64,000 nucleotides of DNA, from the NCBI RefSeq assembly GCF_900113735.1, contig NZ_FOQM01000015.1, positions 102,145 to 166,144 of the forward strand. Direction: 5' to 3'. The notes beneath the pieces are model-generated. The model saw nothing but the letters and a program-made list of their open reading frames with translations. It was not told the DNA's origin and did no database searches. Positions 8,540 to 17,367 of the stretch are shown here, piece by piece. Every line of letters starts with the position of its first letter. Within the stretch, counting starts at the first letter, position 1. Both the position numbers and the translations under genes were made by a program. Source of the stretch: Bradyrhizobium sp. Gha (lineage in GTDB: Bacteria; Pseudomonadota; Alphaproteobacteria; Rhizobiales; Xanthobacteraceae).

Positions 8540-9853
8540 ATGAGCGATTTCAACAGGCGTAGTGTGCTTAAAGCCAGCCTGGGCGGCGCAGCTTTGCTCG
8601 CCGGCCCAGGGATCGTCCCCGTCCGGGCTGCGGAGTGGACGAACACGCCGGAGCCGAATGCCTCCATTCGCGTGCTGCGCTGGAAGCAGTTCATCCAGGC
8701 CGAGTTCGACAAATTCGCCGAGCAAACCAAGAAGTTCTCCGAGAAGACCGGCGTCAAAGTGAAGCTCGAGGCCGAAAGCTGGGAGGACATTCGTCCGAAA
8801 GCCGCGGTCGCAGCCAATGTCGGCGCCGGCCCCGATCTCATCATCGGCACGCTCGATGATCCCCACAAATTCCCGGAAAAGCTGATCGACGTCACCGACG
8901 TCGCCGACTATCTCGGCGCCCAGTATGGCGGCTGGTATCCGGTCGCCCAGAAGTACGGCAAGAAGGGCAATGGCTGGATCGCGATTCCGCAAGGCGCCAC
9001 CGGTGGCTGCCTCAACTACCGCATCAGCCACGTGAAGGCCGCGGGCTTCGAGGAATTCCCGAAGGACACCGATGGCTTCCTCAAGCTTTGTCAGGCGCTG
9101 AAGAAGAACAACACGCCGGCCGGCTTCGCGCTCGGCCATGCCACGGGCGATGCCAACGGCTGGTGCCAGTGGGCGCTGTGGGCGTTCGGCGGCAAGGTCG
9201 TCAACGAGAAGAACGAGGTCGTGCTCGATTCTCCGGAGACGATCGCGGCGCTCGAATACGTCAAGCAGCTCTATGCGACGTTCATTCCAGGCGTGCTGTC
9301 GTGGAACGACTCGAACAACAACAAGGCCTTTCTCAATGGCGAGATCAGCCTCACCCTGAATGGCATCTCGATCTGGACCGTCGGCAAGACCTCTCCTGAT
9401 CCAAAGCAACAGGAGATCGCCAAGGACATGAACCACGCGCCGATGCCGGTCGGCCCCGTGGGCAAGCCGACCGAACAGCAAAACATCCTGGTCTACTACG
9501 GCTACAAGCACTCGAAGTATCCGAAAGCCGTCAAGGAATACATCAAGTTCATGATGGACAAGGAGAACTACGACGCCTGGGAGGTTGCCTCCAACGGCTA
9601 CGTCTCGCCGCCGCTCCCGGCCTACAATGACAACCCGGTCTGGACCTCCGACCCCAAGATCACGCCGTACCGCGACTGCCTCAAGCGCTGCCTGGACAAC
9701 GGCTATGCCGGCGATCTCGGCTACGCCTCGGCCGCCGTCATGGGCGACTTCGTCGTGGTCGACATGTTCGCGGAAGCCGCCTCCGGCTCGGCCACGCCGC
9801 AGGAAGCTGCGAAACGCGCTGCCGAGCGCGCCAAGCGCTACTACCAGGTCTGA
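8540..9853 (+). CDS. ABC sugar importer periplasmic binding protein, Tat signal
   Basis: A 437-residue family 1 extracellular solute-binding protein. The N-terminus has a twin-arginine signal (NRRSVLKASLGGAALLAG, Arg6-Arg7) with a likely cleavage after VRA near residue 30, so it is probably exported folded. The mature part follows the CUT1 pattern: VKLEAESWEDI, a hinge region, and aromatic residues such as WCQWALWAFGG that suit sugar stacking. The gene starts 48 bp after the ATPase gene with GGGAGAG before the ATG. A perfect 11-bp stem-loop follows its stop, which probably raises its transcript above the permease part. The ligand cannot be read from sequence. Confidence 0.92.
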   Translation: MSDFNRRSVLKASLGGAALLAGPGIVPVRAAEWTNTPEPNASIRVLRWKQFIQAEFDKFAEQTKKFSEKTGVKVKLEAESWEDIRPKAAVAANVGAGPDLIIGTLDDPHKFPEKLIDVTDVADYLGAQYGGWYPVAQKYGKKGNGWIAIPQGATGGCLNYRISHVKAAGFEEFPKDTDGFLKLCQALKKNNTPAGFALGHATGDANGWCQWALWAFGGKVVNEKNEVVLDSPETIAALEYVKQLYATFIPGVLSWNDSNNNKAFLNGEISLTLNGISIWTVGKTSPDPKQQEIAKDMNHAPMPVGPVGKPTEQQNILVYYGYKHSKYPKAVKEYIKFMMDKENYDAWEVASNGYVSPPLPAYNDNPVWTSDPKITPYRDCLKRCLDNGYAGDLGYASAAVMGDFVVVDMFAEAASGSATPQEAAKRAAERAKRYYQV

Positions 9854-9860
9854 TCTGCTA

Positions 9861-9895
9861 CGGCGGCGGCGTTCACTTGCTGGGCGCCGCCGCCG
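9861..9895 (+). promoter_or_regulatory. Intercistronic stem-loop after the binding-protein gene
   Basis: CGGCGGCGGCG at 9861-9871 pairs perfectly with CGCCGCCGCCG at 9885-9895 across a 13-base loop, 7 bases after the binding-protein stop codon. No U-tract follows, so it is not a complete intrinsic terminator. In malEFG-like operons a hairpin here protects the binding-protein mRNA and limits downstream expression; the same role is inferred. Confidence 0.65.
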
Positions 9896-9917
9896 ACGCC
9901 TCTAAGGGGAGTCCGAC

Positions 9918-10865
9918 ATGGCCGTTATCGCCGAGCCCGTGGCCGCGCACGTCAAGCCCAGGAGTTTGTGGAGCAGGGCGTTCGAAAGCCGGAATTTTCT
10001 CGGCGCCATGTTCATGGTGCCGGCGATCGCCATCCTGATCCTGTTTCTGGCTTACCCGCTGGCGCTCGGATTCTGGCTCGGCATGACCGACACCAAGATC
10101 GGCGGCGTCGGCCGTTACATCGGCTTCCAGAACTTCGTCTCGCTGTCCAAGGACAGCGTGTTCTGGCTGTCGGTTTTCAACACCATTTTCTATACGGTGT
10201 TTGCGAGCATCGTGAAGTTCGCGATCGGGCTTTATCTGGCCCTGCTGCTCAACGAGCGGCTGCCGTTCAAGTCGATGGTCCGCGCCATTGTGCTGTTGCC
10301 TTTCGTGGTGCCGACCGTGCTGTCGGCGATCGCGTTCTGGTGGATCTATGACAGCCAGTTCTCGATCGTCTCCTGGGTGCTGATCAAGGCCGGCCTCCTG
10401 AGCCGTTACATCGATTTCCTCGGCGATCCCTGGAATGCCCGCTGGTCGGTCGTGATCGCCAATATCTGGCGGGGCGTGCCGTTCGTCGCCATCACGCTTT
10501 TGGCGGGATTGCAGACCATCTCGCCCTCGCTCTACGAGGCGGCGAATCTCGACGGCGCCACGAATTTGCAGCGCTTCCGCCACATCACGCTGCCGATGCT
10601 GTCGCCGATCATCGCGGTCGTGATGACGTTCTCGGTGCTGATGACGTTCACCGACTTCCAGCTGATCTACACCATCACCCGCGGTGGGCCGATCAACGCC
10701 ACGCATCTGATGGCGACGCTCTCGTTCCAGCGTGCCATCACCGGCGGCAATCTCGGCGAGGGCGCCGCGATCTCGAACGCGATGATCCCGTTCCTGGTTG
10801 CGGCAATCCTGTTGAGCTTCTTCGGACTTCAGCGGTCCCGCTGGCAGCAGGGCGGGAGGGACTGA
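9918..10865 (+). CDS. ABC sugar importer permease subunit 1 (MalF/UgpA type)
   Basis: A 315-residue inner-membrane protein with about six hydrophobic spans, beginning with MFMVPAIAILILFLAYPLAL after a 30-residue cytoplasmic leader. The coupling EAA loop appears as YEAANLDGATNLQRFRHIT, ending in LPML, near residues 213-235. The ribosome site AGGGGAG lies just before ATG 9918. It pairs with the next gene, 2 bp away, to form the heterodimeric channel of a CUT1-type importer. The opening segment (ESRNFLGAMFMVPA) is normal for UgpA-like permeases. Confidence 0.92.
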   Translation: MAVIAEPVAAHVKPRSLWSRAFESRNFLGAMFMVPAIAILILFLAYPLALGFWLGMTDTKIGGVGRYIGFQNFVSLSKDSVFWLSVFNTIFYTVFASIVKFAIGLYLALLLNERLPFKSMVRAIVLLPFVVPTVLSAIAFWWIYDSQFSIVSWVLIKAGLLSRYIDFLGDPWNARWSVVIANIWRGVPFVAITLLAGLQTISPSLYEAANLDGATNLQRFRHITLPMLSPIIAVVMTFSVLMTFTDFQLIYTITRGGPINATHLMATLSFQRAITGGNLGEGAAISNAMIPFLVAAILLSFFGLQRSRWQQGGRD

Positions 10866-10867
10866 TC

Positions 10868-11743
10868 ATGAGCACCGTAGACGACCAAAGCGTCGGAATG
10901 GACTACCTCGAGAGCTTCCCGCGGAAGTTTCTCCGGGTGTATCTCCCGCTCGGCCTGATCATCTTCTTCCTGCTGTTTCCGTTCTACTGGATGGCGGTGA
11001 CGACGTTCAAACCTGACGCGGAGATGTACGATTACGAGAAGTACAATCCGTTCCTGATCGCCCATCCGACGCTCGAGCACGTCAAGAAGCTGTTCTTCGA
11101 CACCGACTATCCGCTGTGGATGTGGAACACCGTGATCGTCTCGGTGTCCTCGACCTTCATCTCGCTGTTCGCCAGCGTCTGTGCGGCCTATGCGATCGAG
11201 CGTCTGCGCTACAAGGGCTCGCGCTATGTGGGCCTGGCGATCTTCCTCGGCTATCTCGTCCCGCCGTCGATCCTGTTCATTCCGCTCGCCGCGATCGTGT
11301 TCCAACTCGGCCTGTTCGACGGCAATCTCGCGCTGATCCTGACCTATCCGACCTTCCTGATTCCGTTCTGCACCTGGCTCCTGATGGGCTATTTCCGCAC
11401 CATCCCCTACGAGCTCGAGGAATGCGCGCTGATCGACGGGGCGACGCGGCTCCAGATCCTGACCAAGATCACGCTGCCGCTGTCGCTGCCTGGGGTGATC
11501 TCGGCAGGGATATTCGCCTTCACGTTGTCCTGGAACGAGTTCATCTACGCGCTGACCTTCATCTCTTCATCGGAGAACAAGACCATTCCGGTCGGCGCCA
11601 TCACCGAGCTCGTCAACGGCGACGTCTATCATTGGGGCGCTCTGATGGCGGCGGCCCTGACCGGCTCGGTCCCCGTAGTTATCCTTTATTCCTTCTTCGT
11701 AGAGTACTATGTGTCGGCGATGACCGGCGCCGTGAAGGAATGA
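10868..11743 (+). CDS. ABC sugar importer permease subunit 2 (MalG/UgpE type)
   Basis: 291 residues with six predicted spans, the first being LPLGLIIFFLLFPFYWMAVT. The EAA loop is EECALIDGATRLQILTKIT, ending in LPLS, near 190-212. Its start codon is 2 bp after the stop of permease 1, which suggests translational coupling. It completes the importer with the ATPase at 7430 and the Tat-exported binding protein. The catabolic enzymes DenD-like, kinase and aldolase follow on the same strand with gaps of 75, 9 and 28 bp, so transport and breakdown appear to share one transcript. Confidence 0.92.
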   Translation: MSTVDDQSVGMDYLESFPRKFLRVYLPLGLIIFFLLFPFYWMAVTTFKPDAEMYDYEKYNPFLIAHPTLEHVKKLFFDTDYPLWMWNTVIVSVSSTFISLFASVCAAYAIERLRYKGSRYVGLAIFLGYLVPPSILFIPLAAIVFQLGLFDGNLALILTYPTFLIPFCTWLLMGYFRTIPYELEECALIDGATRLQILTKITLPLSLPGVISAGIFAFTLSWNEFIYALTFISSSENKTIPVGAITELVNGDVYHWGALMAAALTGSVPVVILYSFFVEYYVSAMTGAVKE

Positions 11744-11818
11744 CCAGCGGGGCCTGCGTGAAAACGCGCCACACGGTTCAAGAGCGGCGCGTTCCTGCCA
11801 ATAAGAAGGAGTAGGCTC

Positions 11819-12805
11819 TTGCACATTCTGGTTCTGGGCGCAGCCGGCATGGTCGGCCGCAAATTGTGTGAACGGCTCTTGCGCGACGGCCGGCTCGGCA
11901 AGAGCGACATCACCAAATTGACCATGCATGACGTGGTCGAGCCCAGAAAGCCGGAAAAGGCCGGCTTCCCGGTCGAGACCGTCTCGGGCGATTTCGCTGT
12001 CCCGGGTGCTGCCGAAAAGCTGATCGCTGGCCGGCCCGACGTGATCTTCCATCTCGCCGCCATCGTCTCGGGCGAAGCCGAGCTCGATTTCGACAAGGGC
12101 TATCGCATCAACCTCGACGGCACGCGGATGCTGCTCGATGCCATCAGGCTCGTCGGCGGCGGCTATAAGCCGCGCGTGGTGTTCACGTCCTCGATCGCGG
12201 TGTTCGGCGCGCCGTTCCCGGATGCGATCGGCGACGAGTTCTTCCACACGCCGCTCCTGAGCTACGGCACCCAGAAGGCGATCGGCGAGCTGCTGCTGGC
12301 GGATTACTCGCGCCGCGGCTTCCTCGACGGCATCGGCATTCGCCTGCCGACCATCTGCATCCGGCCGGGCCTGCCCAACAAGGCGGCATCGGGCTTCTTC
12401 TCCAACATCCTGCGCGAGCCGCTGGCCGGCAAGGAAGCCGTGCTTCCGGTGTCCGAGGATGTCCGCCACTGGCACGCCACGCCGCGCTCCGCCGTCGGCT
12501 TCCTGCTCCATGCCGGCACGATGGACCTTGCCCAGGTCGGTCCGCGCCGCAATTTGACCATGCCCGGCTTCTCGGCGACGGTCGGCGAGCAGATCGCAGC
12601 CCTCAGGCGCGTCGCCGGCGACAAGGTCGCCGCGCGCATCAAGCGTGAGCTCGATCCGTTCATCGTCGGCATCGTTGGCGGCTGGCCGCGGAATTTCGAG
12701 GCGAAGCGGGCGCGCGAGCTCGGCTTCACCACCGAAGAGAAGAGCTTCGACGATATCATCCGCATCCACATCGAGGACGAGCTCGGCGGCAATTTCGTCG
12801 CCTGA
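11819..12805 (+). CDS. denD: DenD-like NAD-dependent sugar-acid dehydrogenase (extended SDR)
   Basis: A 328-residue extended SDR. The Rossmann motif GAAGMVG is at residues 7-13, Ser124/125 in VFTSS, and the active-site pair in YGTQK at 149-153. It resembles D-erythronate dehydrogenase (DenD) and related sugar-nucleotide-epimerase-like enzymes that oxidise C2 of four-carbon sugar acids (known for the family). The start is TTG at 11819, the only position that places the Rossmann strand at the N-terminus, with AAGGAG 8-9 bases upstream. Downstream of the importer and upstream of a sugar kinase and aldolase, it probably acts on an imported acid. The DenD name is by resemblance only. Confidence 0.78.
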   Translation: MHILVLGAAGMVGRKLCERLLRDGRLGKSDITKLTMHDVVEPRKPEKAGFPVETVSGDFAVPGAAEKLIAGRPDVIFHLAAIVSGEAELDFDKGYRINLDGTRMLLDAIRLVGGGYKPRVVFTSSIAVFGAPFPDAIGDEFFHTPLLSYGTQKAIGELLLADYSRRGFLDGIGIRLPTICIRPGLPNKAASGFFSNILREPLAGKEAVLPVSEDVRHWHATPRSAVGFLLHAGTMDLAQVGPRRNLTMPGFSATVGEQIAALRRVAGDKVAARIKRELDPFIVGIVGGWPRNFEAKRARELGFTTEEKSFDDIIRIHIEDELGGNFVA

Positions 12806-12814
12806 TCGTTTCAG

Positions 12815-13804
12815 ATGAATAGCATGGGAATGACGATGGCGAGCGTGGCTTGCATCGGTGAATGCATGGTCGAGCTCCGGCAGGCGCAAGGCGCCCAGTC
12901 GGGCGGGCAGGGCGGCGGGCTGTTTTCGCGCGGCTTCGGCGGCGACACCCTCAATACCGCCGTGTATCTGGCGCGGCTCGAGGTCAAGGTCGACTATTTC
13001 ACCGCGCTCGGCGACGACGGCATGAGCGAAGAGATGATCGCGGCCTGGAATGCCGAGGGCGTTGGCACAAGACGCGTGGTGCGGCTGCCGGGCAAGCTGC
13101 CCGGCCTCTACATGATCCAGCTCGATGCCGCCGGCGAGCGCCAGTTCTTCCACTGGCGCGACAGCGCGGCGGCGCGGCAGCTGATGAGCCTGCCGGAGAC
13201 CGACGAGCTGCTCAACTCGCTGATGAGCTACGACGTCGTCTATCTCTCCGCGATCACGCTCTCGATCTACGACGCGGCCGGGCGCGATCGCCTGTTTGCG
13301 GCGATCAAGCGCGCGCGCCTGCTCGGCACGCGCTTCGTGTTCGACACCAATTTCCGTGCACGCGGCTGGCCCGATCGCGAGGTCGCGCGCGAGGTGTTTG
13401 CCACTGCCTTTGCGGCCGCCGACATCGTGCTGACCTCGACCGAGGATCTGCTCGCGCTCTATCCCGGCGAAAGCCCGGAGCAATTGATGGCGCGCATCCC
13501 GACATCAGAACTGGTGTTCCGCCTTGCCGAGCCCGTCAGTTTGTTGCGCTTCCCCGGCGGGACGAGCGAGGTCCGCGCCGAACCAATGACCAAGCCGGTC
13601 GTTGACACCACGGCCGCCGGCGACAGCTTTGCCGCGGCCTATATTGCGGCCCGGCTCGGCGGCTCTGATCCGGTGGAGGCGGCCCAATCAGGACATCGCC
13701 TCGCCAGCCTCGTGATCTGCTATCCTGGCGCCATCATTCCGGGCTATGCCATGCCGCCGAAGAAACGGCCCCGGCCGGCGACCACGCGTCAAGCGACCAA
13801 GTGA
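12815..13804 (+). CDS. kdgK: PfkB family sugar kinase, 2-keto-3-deoxygluconate kinase-like
   Basis: 329 residues of the ribokinase/PfkB fold. The N-terminal substrate motif is FGGDTLNTAVYLARL at 41-55. The C-terminal signature DTTAAGDSFAAAYIA at 264-278 carries the catalytic Asp270. It sits 28 bp ahead of a KDPG-type aldolase gene, which supports phosphorylation of a 2-keto-3-deoxy sugar acid. Four in-frame ATGs crowd the start (12815, 12824, 12830, 12836); the shortest form begins MASVACIGECM and fits the family best, so the true start may be 12836. The last 20 residues are Pro/Arg/Lys rich and unconserved. Confidence 0.87.
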   Translation: MNSMGMTMASVACIGECMVELRQAQGAQSGGQGGGLFSRGFGGDTLNTAVYLARLEVKVDYFTALGDDGMSEEMIAAWNAEGVGTRRVVRLPGKLPGLYMIQLDAAGERQFFHWRDSAAARQLMSLPETDELLNSLMSYDVVYLSAITLSIYDAAGRDRLFAAIKRARLLGTRFVFDTNFRARGWPDREVAREVFATAFAAADIVLTSTEDLLALYPGESPEQLMARIPTSELVFRLAEPVSLLRFPGGTSEVRAEPMTKPVVDTTAAGDSFAAAYIAARLGGSDPVEAAQSGHRLASLVICYPGAIIPGYAMPPKKRPRPATTRQATK

Positions 13805-13832
13805 AACGAACATCCGAGATAAGATTCACGAT

Positions 13833-14483
13833 ATGACCACGACCGCCCAACAGAACCACCTCGTCGCGCTGTTCAAGGCCGCGACCGTCATTCCCGTCCT
13901 CACCATCGAGCGGATCCAGGATGCCGTGCCGCTGGCAAAAGCCCTGGTGGCCGGCGGCGTCCGCACGTTGGAGGTGACCCTGCGCACCCCCATTGCGATC
14001 GAGGCCGCGCGGGCGATCATGTCCGAGGTCCCCGATGCGGTCGTCGGCATCGGCACCATACTCAATCCGGCCGACTTCACCCGTGTCGAGAAGCTCGGGG
14101 TCGCGTTCGGCATCAGCCCGGGCCTGACCCCTGACCTCCTCAAGGCCGCCACGCACAGTTCTTTGCCGTTCGCGCCGGGCATTGCCACGGCGTCCGAGCT
14201 GATGATGGCGCTGTCCTACGGCTTCGACGTCGCAAAGTTCTTCCCCGCCGAGCAGGCCGGTGGCATCAAGGGCCTCCGCTCGCTGGGCGGGCCGTTTCCG
14301 AATGTGCGGTTCTGCCCGACCGGCGGCGTCGGCGAAGCCAATGCGGCGACCTGGCTTGCCGAGCCCAATGTGGTCGCGGTCGGCGGTTCCTGGCTGTGTC
14401 CGACGGCCGAGATCAAGGCCGGAAACTGGGCCGGCATAACTGCCATCTGCCAGCGCACCCTCCAGGCGCTTAAACCTGCGTGA
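13833..14483 (+). CDS. eda: KDPG/KDPGal-type aldolase
   Basis: A 217-residue class I aldolase. Glu47 (LEVTLRT) and the Schiff-base Lys135 (AKFFPAE) match the KDPG aldolase active site, and GIGTI at 73-77 and CPTGGV follow the family pattern. It splits 2-keto-3-deoxy-6-phosphogluconate-like acids into pyruvate and a phosphorylated aldehyde. ATG 13833 is chosen because the longer frame overlaps the kinase gene and adds a basic, unconserved leader. It is the last enzyme of the plus-strand operon. The enzyme does not settle whether the locus handles hexonates or pentonates. Confidence 0.9.
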   Translation: MTTTAQQNHLVALFKAATVIPVLTIERIQDAVPLAKALVAGGVRTLEVTLRTPIAIEAARAIMSEVPDAVVGIGTILNPADFTRVEKLGVAFGISPGLTPDLLKAATHSSLPFAPGIATASELMMALSYGFDVAKFFPAEQAGGIKGLRSLGGPFPNVRFCPTGGVGEANAATWLAEPNVVAVGGSWLCPTAEIKAGNWAGITAICQRTLQALKPA

Positions 14484-14543
14484 AGTCTTGCCATCCCTGC
14501 GCTAAGACTTAGGTCAGCAAGAGACCGCCAGGGAGAGAAGACC

Positions 14544-15713
14544 ATGACCGCCAGCATCGTCGGATGGGCGCACACGCCGTTCGGCAAGTTCGACACCGAA
14601 ACCGTCGAAAGCCTCGTCACCCGCGTGACCAATGAGGCGATCGCCGATGCCGGCATTTCGGCCTCCGACGTCGACGAGATCGTGCTCGGCCATTTCAACG
14701 CCGGTTTCTCGGCGCAGGATTTTACCGCCTCGCTGGTGCTCCAGGCCGACCCGAAGCTGCGCTTCAAGCCGGCGACCCGCGTCGAGAATGCCTGCGCCAC
14801 CGGCTCCGCCGCCGTGCATCAGGGCCTGCGCGCGATCGCCGCAGGCGCGGCTCGAATCGTGCTGGTCGTCGGGGTCGAGCAGATGACCCGTACCCCGGGG
14901 GCGGAGATCGGTAAGAATCTCCTCAAGGCGTCTTACTTGCCGGAGGATGGCGACACGGTCGGCGGCTTTGCCGGCGTGTTCGGCAAGATCGCCAGCTCCT
15001 ATTTCCAGAAATACGGCGACCAGTCCGATGCACTGGCGCTGATCGCGGCCAAGAACCACAAGAACGGCGTTGCCAATCCCTTCGCCCAGATGCGCAAGGA
15101 TTTTGGCTTCGAGTTCTGCCGTGCCGAGAGCGAGAAGAATCCCTATGTCGCCGGTCCCTTGAAGCGCACCGATTGCTCGCTGGTGTCCGACGGCGCGGCT
15201 GCATTGGTGCTGGCCGATGCCGAGACCGCCAAGACCATGGGCAAGTCGATCGGCTTCCGCGCCACCGCGCACGCCCAGGATTTCCTGCCGATGTCCAAGC
15301 GCGACATCCTCCAGTTCGAGGGCTGCACGGTGGCCTGGCAGCACGCGCTGGAAAAGGCGGGGGTGACGCTCAACGATCTCTCCTTCGTCGAGACCCATGA
15401 CTGCTTCACCGTCGCCGAGCTGATCGAGTACGAAGCGATGGGCTTGACGCCGAGGGGGCAGGGCGCCCGCGCCATCAAGGAAGGCTGGACGCTCAAGGAC
15501 GGCAAGCTGCCGGTCAATCCGTCCGGCGGCCTCAAGGCCAAGGGCCACCCGATCGGCGCCACCGGCGTCTCCATGCATGTGATGACCGCAATGCAGCTCG
15601 CGGGCCAAGCGCCGGAAGGCATGCAGCTCAAAAATGCTAAACTCGGCGGCATCTTCAACATGGGCGGCGCGGCCGTTGCCAACTACGTCTCGGTGCTGGA
15701 GCCGCTGAAGTAG
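14544..15713 (+). CDS. SCP-x type thiolase (acetyl-CoA acyltransferase)
   Basis: 389 residues. The nucleophilic Cys84 is in VENACATGSAAV, and the catalytic His in GGLKAKGHPIGATG near 322-335. The usual second cysteine motif is replaced by FNMGGAAVANY, a hallmark of SCP-x/sterol-carrier thiolases. It therefore should cleave or form 3-ketoacyl-CoA, probably of branched or bulky chains. A GGGAGAG ribosome site precedes ATG 14544. The 60-bp gap to the aldolase gene contains a 7-bp inverted repeat (AAGTCTT/AAGACTT, 14483-14510), so it may be outside the sugar operon. A hairpin terminator follows the stop. Confidence 0.88.
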   Translation: MTASIVGWAHTPFGKFDTETVESLVTRVTNEAIADAGISASDVDEIVLGHFNAGFSAQDFTASLVLQADPKLRFKPATRVENACATGSAAVHQGLRAIAAGAARIVLVVGVEQMTRTPGAEIGKNLLKASYLPEDGDTVGGFAGVFGKIASSYFQKYGDQSDALALIAAKNHKNGVANPFAQMRKDFGFEFCRAESEKNPYVAGPLKRTDCSLVSDGAAALVLADAETAKTMGKSIGFRATAHAQDFLPMSKRDILQFEGCTVAWQHALEKAGVTLNDLSFVETHDCFTVAELIEYEAMGLTPRGQGARAIKEGWTLKDGKLPVNPSGGLKAKGHPIGATGVSMHVMTAMQLAGQAPEGMQLKNAKLGGIFNMGGAAVANYVSVLEPLK

Positions 15714-15720
15714 ATCTGGT

Positions 15721-15763
15721 AGGGTGGGCAAAGGCGCACTTGCGCCGTGCCCACCCTTTTCTT
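15721..15763 (+). terminator. Intrinsic terminator within a repeat element
   Basis: AGGGTGGGCA at 15721-15730 pairs perfectly with TGCCCACCCT at 15748-15757; an inner stem GGCGCA/TGCGCC adds six pairs; TTTTCTT follows directly. It lies 7 bases after the thiolase stop codon. A diverged partial inverted copy (GGTGGCCC...GGCCCACCCTAC) continues to about 15803, so the terminator is part of a dispersed repeat family. Confidence 0.75.
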
Positions 15764-15834
15764 GCGCTAGATCATGGTGGCCCGCTTCGCTTGGCCCACC
15801 CTACGGCTCCTGATTGATTGGCGAGACGCGCATC

Positions 15835-16038
15835 ATGAGCAACGACTACGACTATCTCTCGATGGATCAACTCAACGATCGCATCGCGATCCTCGAGGAC
15901 AATATCCGCCAGCTGATCGAGCAGGCTGCCGCGGCGTCCGGCGAGCAGAACGAGTCGCGCATCGCCGATCGCATCAACCAGCAGAACGACGAGCTCGACC
16001 GTCTCGTGAAAATCCGCGAATCCCGCCAGAAGAAATAG
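15835..16038 (+). CDS. Small conserved-looking coiled-coil protein
   Basis: 67 residues from ATG 15835. The protein is almost wholly helical: heptad-like spacing of Leu/Ile from LSMDQLNDRIAILEDNIRQL through RLVKIRESRQ, many acidic and Gln/Asn residues, and no cysteine or membrane span. It resembles the short coiled-coil hypothetical proteins found in Bradyrhizobium chromosomes, but I cannot name a function. The ribosome site is weak (GCGAGAC). It stands alone between a terminator and a CoA-transferase gene. The coding call rests on codon bias and clean helical composition. Confidence 0.65.
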   Translation: MSNDYDYLSMDQLNDRIAILEDNIRQLIEQAAAASGEQNESRIADRINQQNDELDRLVKIRESRQKK

Positions 16039-16156
16039 GAGGCATCGCCGCGCATGCGGCCATACGCCGGCCGCCCTTGCGCGCGCACGGTCGCTGCCTT
16101 TAGCTGGTTCGAAATCGCGGGCCGCTTCGAGTGCCCGCGCAATCGGGAGCGAACGC

Positions 16157-17356
16157 ATGGGGCCGCTGAAGGGCATCAAGGTCGTCGACATGACCACCGT
16201 GCTGATGGGTCCTTATGCGACCCAGATGCTCGGCGATTACGGTGCCGACGTGATCAAGGTGGAATCGCTCGACGGCGACGTCACCCGGCTGATCGGCCCG
16301 ATGCGGCACACCGGTATGGGTCCGGTGTTCCTCAACACCAACCGCAGCAAGCGCTCGATCTGCCTCGATCTGAAGAAGCCCGCGGGGCGCGAGGCCGTGC
16401 TGCGGCTGCTGAAAGACGCCGACGTGCTCGTCTACAATGTCCGCCCGCAGGCGATGGCGCGGCTTCAACTCGGCTATGACGTCGTCTCCGCCATCAACCC
16501 GCGCCTCGTCTATGCCGGCGTGTTCGGCTTCGGTCAGGACGGGCCCTATGCCGCAAAACCCGCCTATGACGATCTGATCCAGGGCGCGACCGCGCTGCCC
16601 GCCTTGATGGCGCAGACCGGCGACGGTGTGCCGCGCTACGTGCCGAACGCGCTGGTCGACCGCATCGTCGGCCTCACCGCCGTCGGCGCGATCTGCGCCA
16701 GCCTCGTGCATCGCGACCGCACCGGCCGCGGCCAGCGGGTCGACATTCCGATGTTCGAGACAATGGCCGGCTTCGTCATGGGCGACCACATGGGTGGGCT
16801 CACCTTTGATCCGCCCCTCGACAAGGGCGGCTATGCCCGCCATCTCTCGCGCGACCGCAGGCCCTACAAGACGTCGGACGGCTATCTCAGCGTCATCGTC
16901 TACAACGACAAGCAGTGGGAGAATTTCTTCAAGGCTACAGGGCGCGACGATCTGCGCGCCGACCCCAAATTCGCGACCTTCGCCGGCCGCGCCGCCAATA
17001 TCGACGTCGTCTATGCCGAGCTAGCCCGCATCTTCGAGACGCGCACCACGGCCGACTGGATCGAGCTTCTGACCGAGGCCGACGTGCCTGTCATGCCGAT
17101 GCATGATCTCGCGTCGATTCTGCACGATGAGCATCTCGAAGCCACAAATTTCTTCCCGGTGGTGAACCATCCGACCGAAGGGCGGATTCGCAGCATGAAG
17201 GTGACGGCGAGCTGGTCGGAGACCGAGGCCGAGACTGTCAGGCTCGCGCCACGGCTCAACGAGCATGGCGCGGAGATCCTGCGCGAGATCGGCTATTCCG
17301 CGGACGAGATCGCCGCCATGGTCCGGGACGGCGTCACGCGTTCGGTGCCGGAGTAG
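16157..17356 (+). CDS. CaiB/BaiF family (class III) CoA-transferase
   Basis: 399 residues with the family start LKGIKVVDMTTVLMGPYATQMLGDYGADVIKVE and the catalytic aspartate in KPAYDDLIQGATAL near residues 136-149. It moves CoA between acyl-CoA and a free acid through an aspartyl-CoA anhydride intermediate. GGAGCG precedes ATG 16157. The next gene, a thiolase-like protein, starts 11 bp after it, and a DUF35 protein follows. Together they suggest a short route that activates an acid as its CoA ester and then cleaves it. The acid is unknown; family members act on carnitine, oxalate, bile acids, mesaconate and others. Confidence 0.9.
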   Translation: MGPLKGIKVVDMTTVLMGPYATQMLGDYGADVIKVESLDGDVTRLIGPMRHTGMGPVFLNTNRSKRSICLDLKKPAGREAVLRLLKDADVLVYNVRPQAMARLQLGYDVVSAINPRLVYAGVFGFGQDGPYAAKPAYDDLIQGATALPALMAQTGDGVPRYVPNALVDRIVGLTAVGAICASLVHRDRTGRGQRVDIPMFETMAGFVMGDHMGGLTFDPPLDKGGYARHLSRDRRPYKTSDGYLSVIVYNDKQWENFFKATGRDDLRADPKFATFAGRAANIDVVYAELARIFETRTTADWIELLTEADVPVMPMHDLASILHDEHLEATNFFPVVNHPTEGRIRSMKVTASWSETEAETVRLAPRLNEHGAEILREIGYSADEIAAMVRDGVTRSVPE

Positions 17357-17367
17357 GAAGGGGCGTC

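Noticed and set aside
11567..13483. A 630-codon minus-strand frame opposite the DenD-like and kinase genes
   Set aside because: No family motifs; the plus-strand genes show complete Rossmann and PfkB signatures.
14483..14510. AAGTCTT/AAGACTT inverted repeat after the aldolase stop as an operator or terminator
   Set aside because: Seven-base arms with a 14-base loop and no U-run; too weak to call either way.
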